Shown here: positions 35,629 through 37,123 of the stretch, one piece after another
Layout of the letters: every line of letters begins with the position of its first letter
Position numbering within the stretch: the first letter of the stretch is position 1
From: Planctomycetota bacterium
GTDB taxonomy: Bacteria; Planctomycetota; Planctomycetia; Pirellulales; Thermoguttaceae
Length of the DNA: 37,123 nucleotides
Assembly: GCA_030611515.1 (NCBI GenBank)
Contig: JAUWPQ010000007.1
Coordinates: forward strand, 1 to 37,123
Direction of reading: 5' to 3'
Position numbers and translations under genes: made by a program
Notes under the pieces: generated by a model
Seen by the model: only the letters and a program-made list of their open reading frames with translations
What the model was told of the DNA's origin: nothing
The model's database searches: none

Positions 35629-36759
35629 ATGAGAATCCTAGTCGTAGACGACGATGACATCGTCACGGAAATTCTGGAGAACGTTCTTGCGCAGTTCGGG
35701 CATCAAGTAACCTCGGCCAGGAGCGGCCGAGAGGCTTTGGAACTGATGAGGAGCGGCACATATCGTTTGGTGGTTCTCGATTGGGAAATGGAGGGAATGT
35801 CGGGAATCGAGTTGTGCCGGCATATTCGCCAGCGATATTCTTGCAGCTACGTCTACATAATCATGCTCACCGTGCGACGGGGGACCGAAAGCACTGTCGA
35901 GGGTCTAAACGCCGGCGCGGACGACTTCATCAGCAAGCCCTTTGAGCCTCAAGAACTCTGCGTCCGTATTCGCGCGGGCGAACGAATTCTGTCTCTCGAC
36001 AGCCGCGAACTGACCATCTTCAGCCTGGCGAAACTCGCCGAGTCGCGCGACCAGGAGACCGGCGCACACCTGGAACGTATCCGCGAGTATTGCCGGGTTA
36101 TCGCCGGCCATCTTTCCCGTCAGGAGAAATACAGCAACCAGGTGGACGGCGATTACGTCCAGTTGATCTACATGACCAGCCCCCTGCACGACATCGGCAA
36201 GGTGGGGATTCCCGATCGGATTCTGCTCAAACCCTGCGCCCTGACGCGGGAAGAATTCGAGATCATGAAGCAGCACTCGACCATTGGGAGCAAGACCTTG
36301 GGCGCCGCGGTCGCCGTTCATCCCGAGGCCAAGTTTTTATGCATGGCGAGGGATATCGCCCACAGCCATCACGAGCGGTTCGACGGCAGCGGATATCCCG
36401 ATGGACTGGCCGGAGAGAACATCCCGCTCTGCGGCCGGATCGTCGGTCTGGCCGACGTCTACGATGCGCTGACCACCAAACGCGTCTACAAGAAAGCATT
36501 CAGCCACGAGAGGGCCCGCGACATCATTATCGAAGATACGGGCAGTCACTTCGATCCCGACATCGTTCGGGCCTTTCTCGAAAACGAAAACCGTTTCGTG
36601 AAAATCAGAGAGCAATACATGGCCCGCGAGGAATTCGAGACCACGTCGCTGTTGCAGTCGCAAGCCAGATTCATACCGGAATTGCTGACCACCCCCGAAT
36701 TCTCCCGCGAGCGGGAGGAAGTTCTCGTCGGCGCCGCGGCCGGCAGCAACGTTATCTGA
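35629..36759 (+). CDS. Response regulator with HD-GYP phosphodiesterase domain
   Basis: The 376-residue protein has a receiver domain (1-120; D7-D9, phospho-acceptor D51, K103) and an HD-GYP domain (about 130-330). The HD motif is LHDIGKVGIPD (H187, D188) and the GYP motif HHERFDGSGYPDG (247-259). This type (RpfG-like) hydrolyses cyclic di-GMP to GMP or pGpG when complete; both key motifs are intact, so activity is expected. Phosphorylation through the upstream Hpt protein would likely control it. The end carries about 45 extra residues of unknown role. Its link to the c-di-GMP riboswitch of the pilus locus is functional inference. Confidence 0.94.
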   Translation: MRILVVDDDDIVTEILENVLAQFGHQVTSARSGREALELMRSGTYRLVVLDWEMEGMSGIELCRHIRQRYSCSYVYIIMLTVRRGTESTVEGLNAGADDFISKPFEPQELCVRIRAGERILSLDSRELTIFSLAKLAESRDQETGAHLERIREYCRVIAGHLSRQEKYSNQVDGDYVQLIYMTSPLHDIGKVGIPDRILLKPCALTREEFEIMKQHSTIGSKTLGAAVAVHPEAKFLCMARDIAHSHHERFDGSGYPDGLAGENIPLCGRIVGLADVYDALTTKRVYKKAFSHERARDIIIEDTGSHFDPDIVRAFLENENRFVKIREQYMAREEFETTSLLQSQARFIPELLTTPEFSREREEVLVGAAAGSNVI

Positions 36760-36892
36760 GTGGTCAGTGGTCAGTGGGTAGTGGTCAGTGGATAGTGGGT
36801 AGTGGATAGTGGGTAGTGGGTAGTGGGTAGTGATTGACTACTGACAACTGACTACTGAAAACTGACCACTGATAACTGAAAACTGACTGCGG
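36760..36892. repeat. GTGGTCAGTGGGTAGTGG low-complexity block
   Basis: GTGGTCAGTG, GTGGGTAGTG and GTGGATAGTG units run from 36762 to about 36832. Inverse-oriented CTACTGACAACTGACTACTG units fill 36837-36890. The block resembles the flanks of the fabI repeat block (20948-20988, 21297-21354). It lies between convergent genes. Confidence 0.85.
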
Positions 36893-36900
36893 GCGTTGCA

Positions 36901-37122
36901 CTACTCCCCGTACCCGCCGAACACTTCATCCGTGGCAGACGTTCTCCGTGTTCCCAATGGGAGCAAGTCGTCCATCAGCCCCTCGTCGGCGTGATCGTAG
37001 CCGAGGACGTGCCCAAATTCGTGCATCACGGTTGTCAACAGGTCTGCCCGAAGGGCAGCCGGCGAATCTTGGTCCGCGGCCAGCGAGTAGGCGTCGAGTT
37101 GAACGGCGAACTCGACGTCGTC
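36901..37122 (-). CDS. Matrixin-like metalloprotease, C-terminal fragment
   Basis: The frame is open from the right edge and stops at TAG 36903-36901, giving 73 residues. It contains TVMHEFGHVLGYDHADEGLM: the HExxHxxGxxH zinc motif of metzincins, with the downstream Met turn (LMDDL). Before it, VEFAVQLDAYSLAADQDSPA is acidic and probably part of the catalytic domain. Planctomycetes often carry such a domain at the end of very large surface proteins, but the N-terminal part is outside, so neither size nor export can be judged. Confidence 0.82.
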   Translation of the reverse strand, partial: DDVEFAVQLDAYSLAADQDSPAALRADLLTTVMHEFGHVLGYDHADEGLMDDLLPLGTRRTSATDEVFGGYGE

Positions 37123-37123
37123 G

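Overview
The window looks like a chromosomal piece of a GC-rich planctomycete (Planctomycetota, most likely Pirellulales or a relative). Supporting signs are a YidC beginning MERRFVLF with an inserted PDZ domain, a ClpC with two Clp_N repeats and a UVR motif, xylose isomerase, a matrixin-like fragment, and many short palindromic repeats of the kind common in these genomes. The lineage is inferred from gene style and repeats; there is no rRNA or tRNA here to confirm it.

Layout. (1) 1-5113: the C-terminal end of a radical SAM/SPASM protein (+), then a leftward block of a metallophosphoesterase, yidC and mnmE. (2) 5114-5872: a long non-coding stretch with palindromic elements and a well-supported cyclic-di-GMP-I (GEMM-I) riboswitch. 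(3) 5873-18277: a rightward Tad/Flp pilus locus: flp, a 36-residue membrane peptide, prepilin peptidase, tadE, cpaB, cpaC secretin, cpaE, then an interruption by a VapBC-type toxin-antitoxin pair and a GH127 glycosidase, then tadA, tadB and tadC. (4) 18401-18834: hicB-hicA. (5) 19008-22155: FAD oxidoreductase, fabZ-like and fabI-like genes, a lipid-type cluster. (6) 22614-23489: an internally duplicated Spy/CpxP-like periplasmic protein. (7) 23765-29079: a leftward block of clpC, mntA-hepT, an NtrC-type regulator and a YkgJ-type cysteine-cluster protein. (8) 29478-32637: a Clp_N domain joined in frame to thiamine-phosphate synthase, then xylose isomerase. (9) 32822-34443: HAD hydrolase and quinone-oxidoreductase-like gene, both leftward. 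(10) 34444-36759: an A/T-richer gap, then an Hpt protein and a receiver-HD-GYP protein. (11) the C-terminal end of a metzincin-type protease on the minus strand.

The strongest functional thread is cyclic di-GMP. A GEMM-I aptamer lies about 190 bases upstream of the pilin start, so pilus expression is probably set by c-di-GMP. The same window carries an HD-GYP response regulator, a family that degrades this messenger. The regulatory link between the two is inference.

The second theme is repeats invading genes. At least seven families of palindromes or low-complexity tracts lie between genes and also inside reading frames: in mnmE next to the G3 motif, in the ntrC-type linker, in the Clp_N-ThiE linker, at the oxidoreductase C-terminus and ahead of the TadE pilin-like segment. 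TadE also appears to carry a one-base frameshift at its N-terminus.
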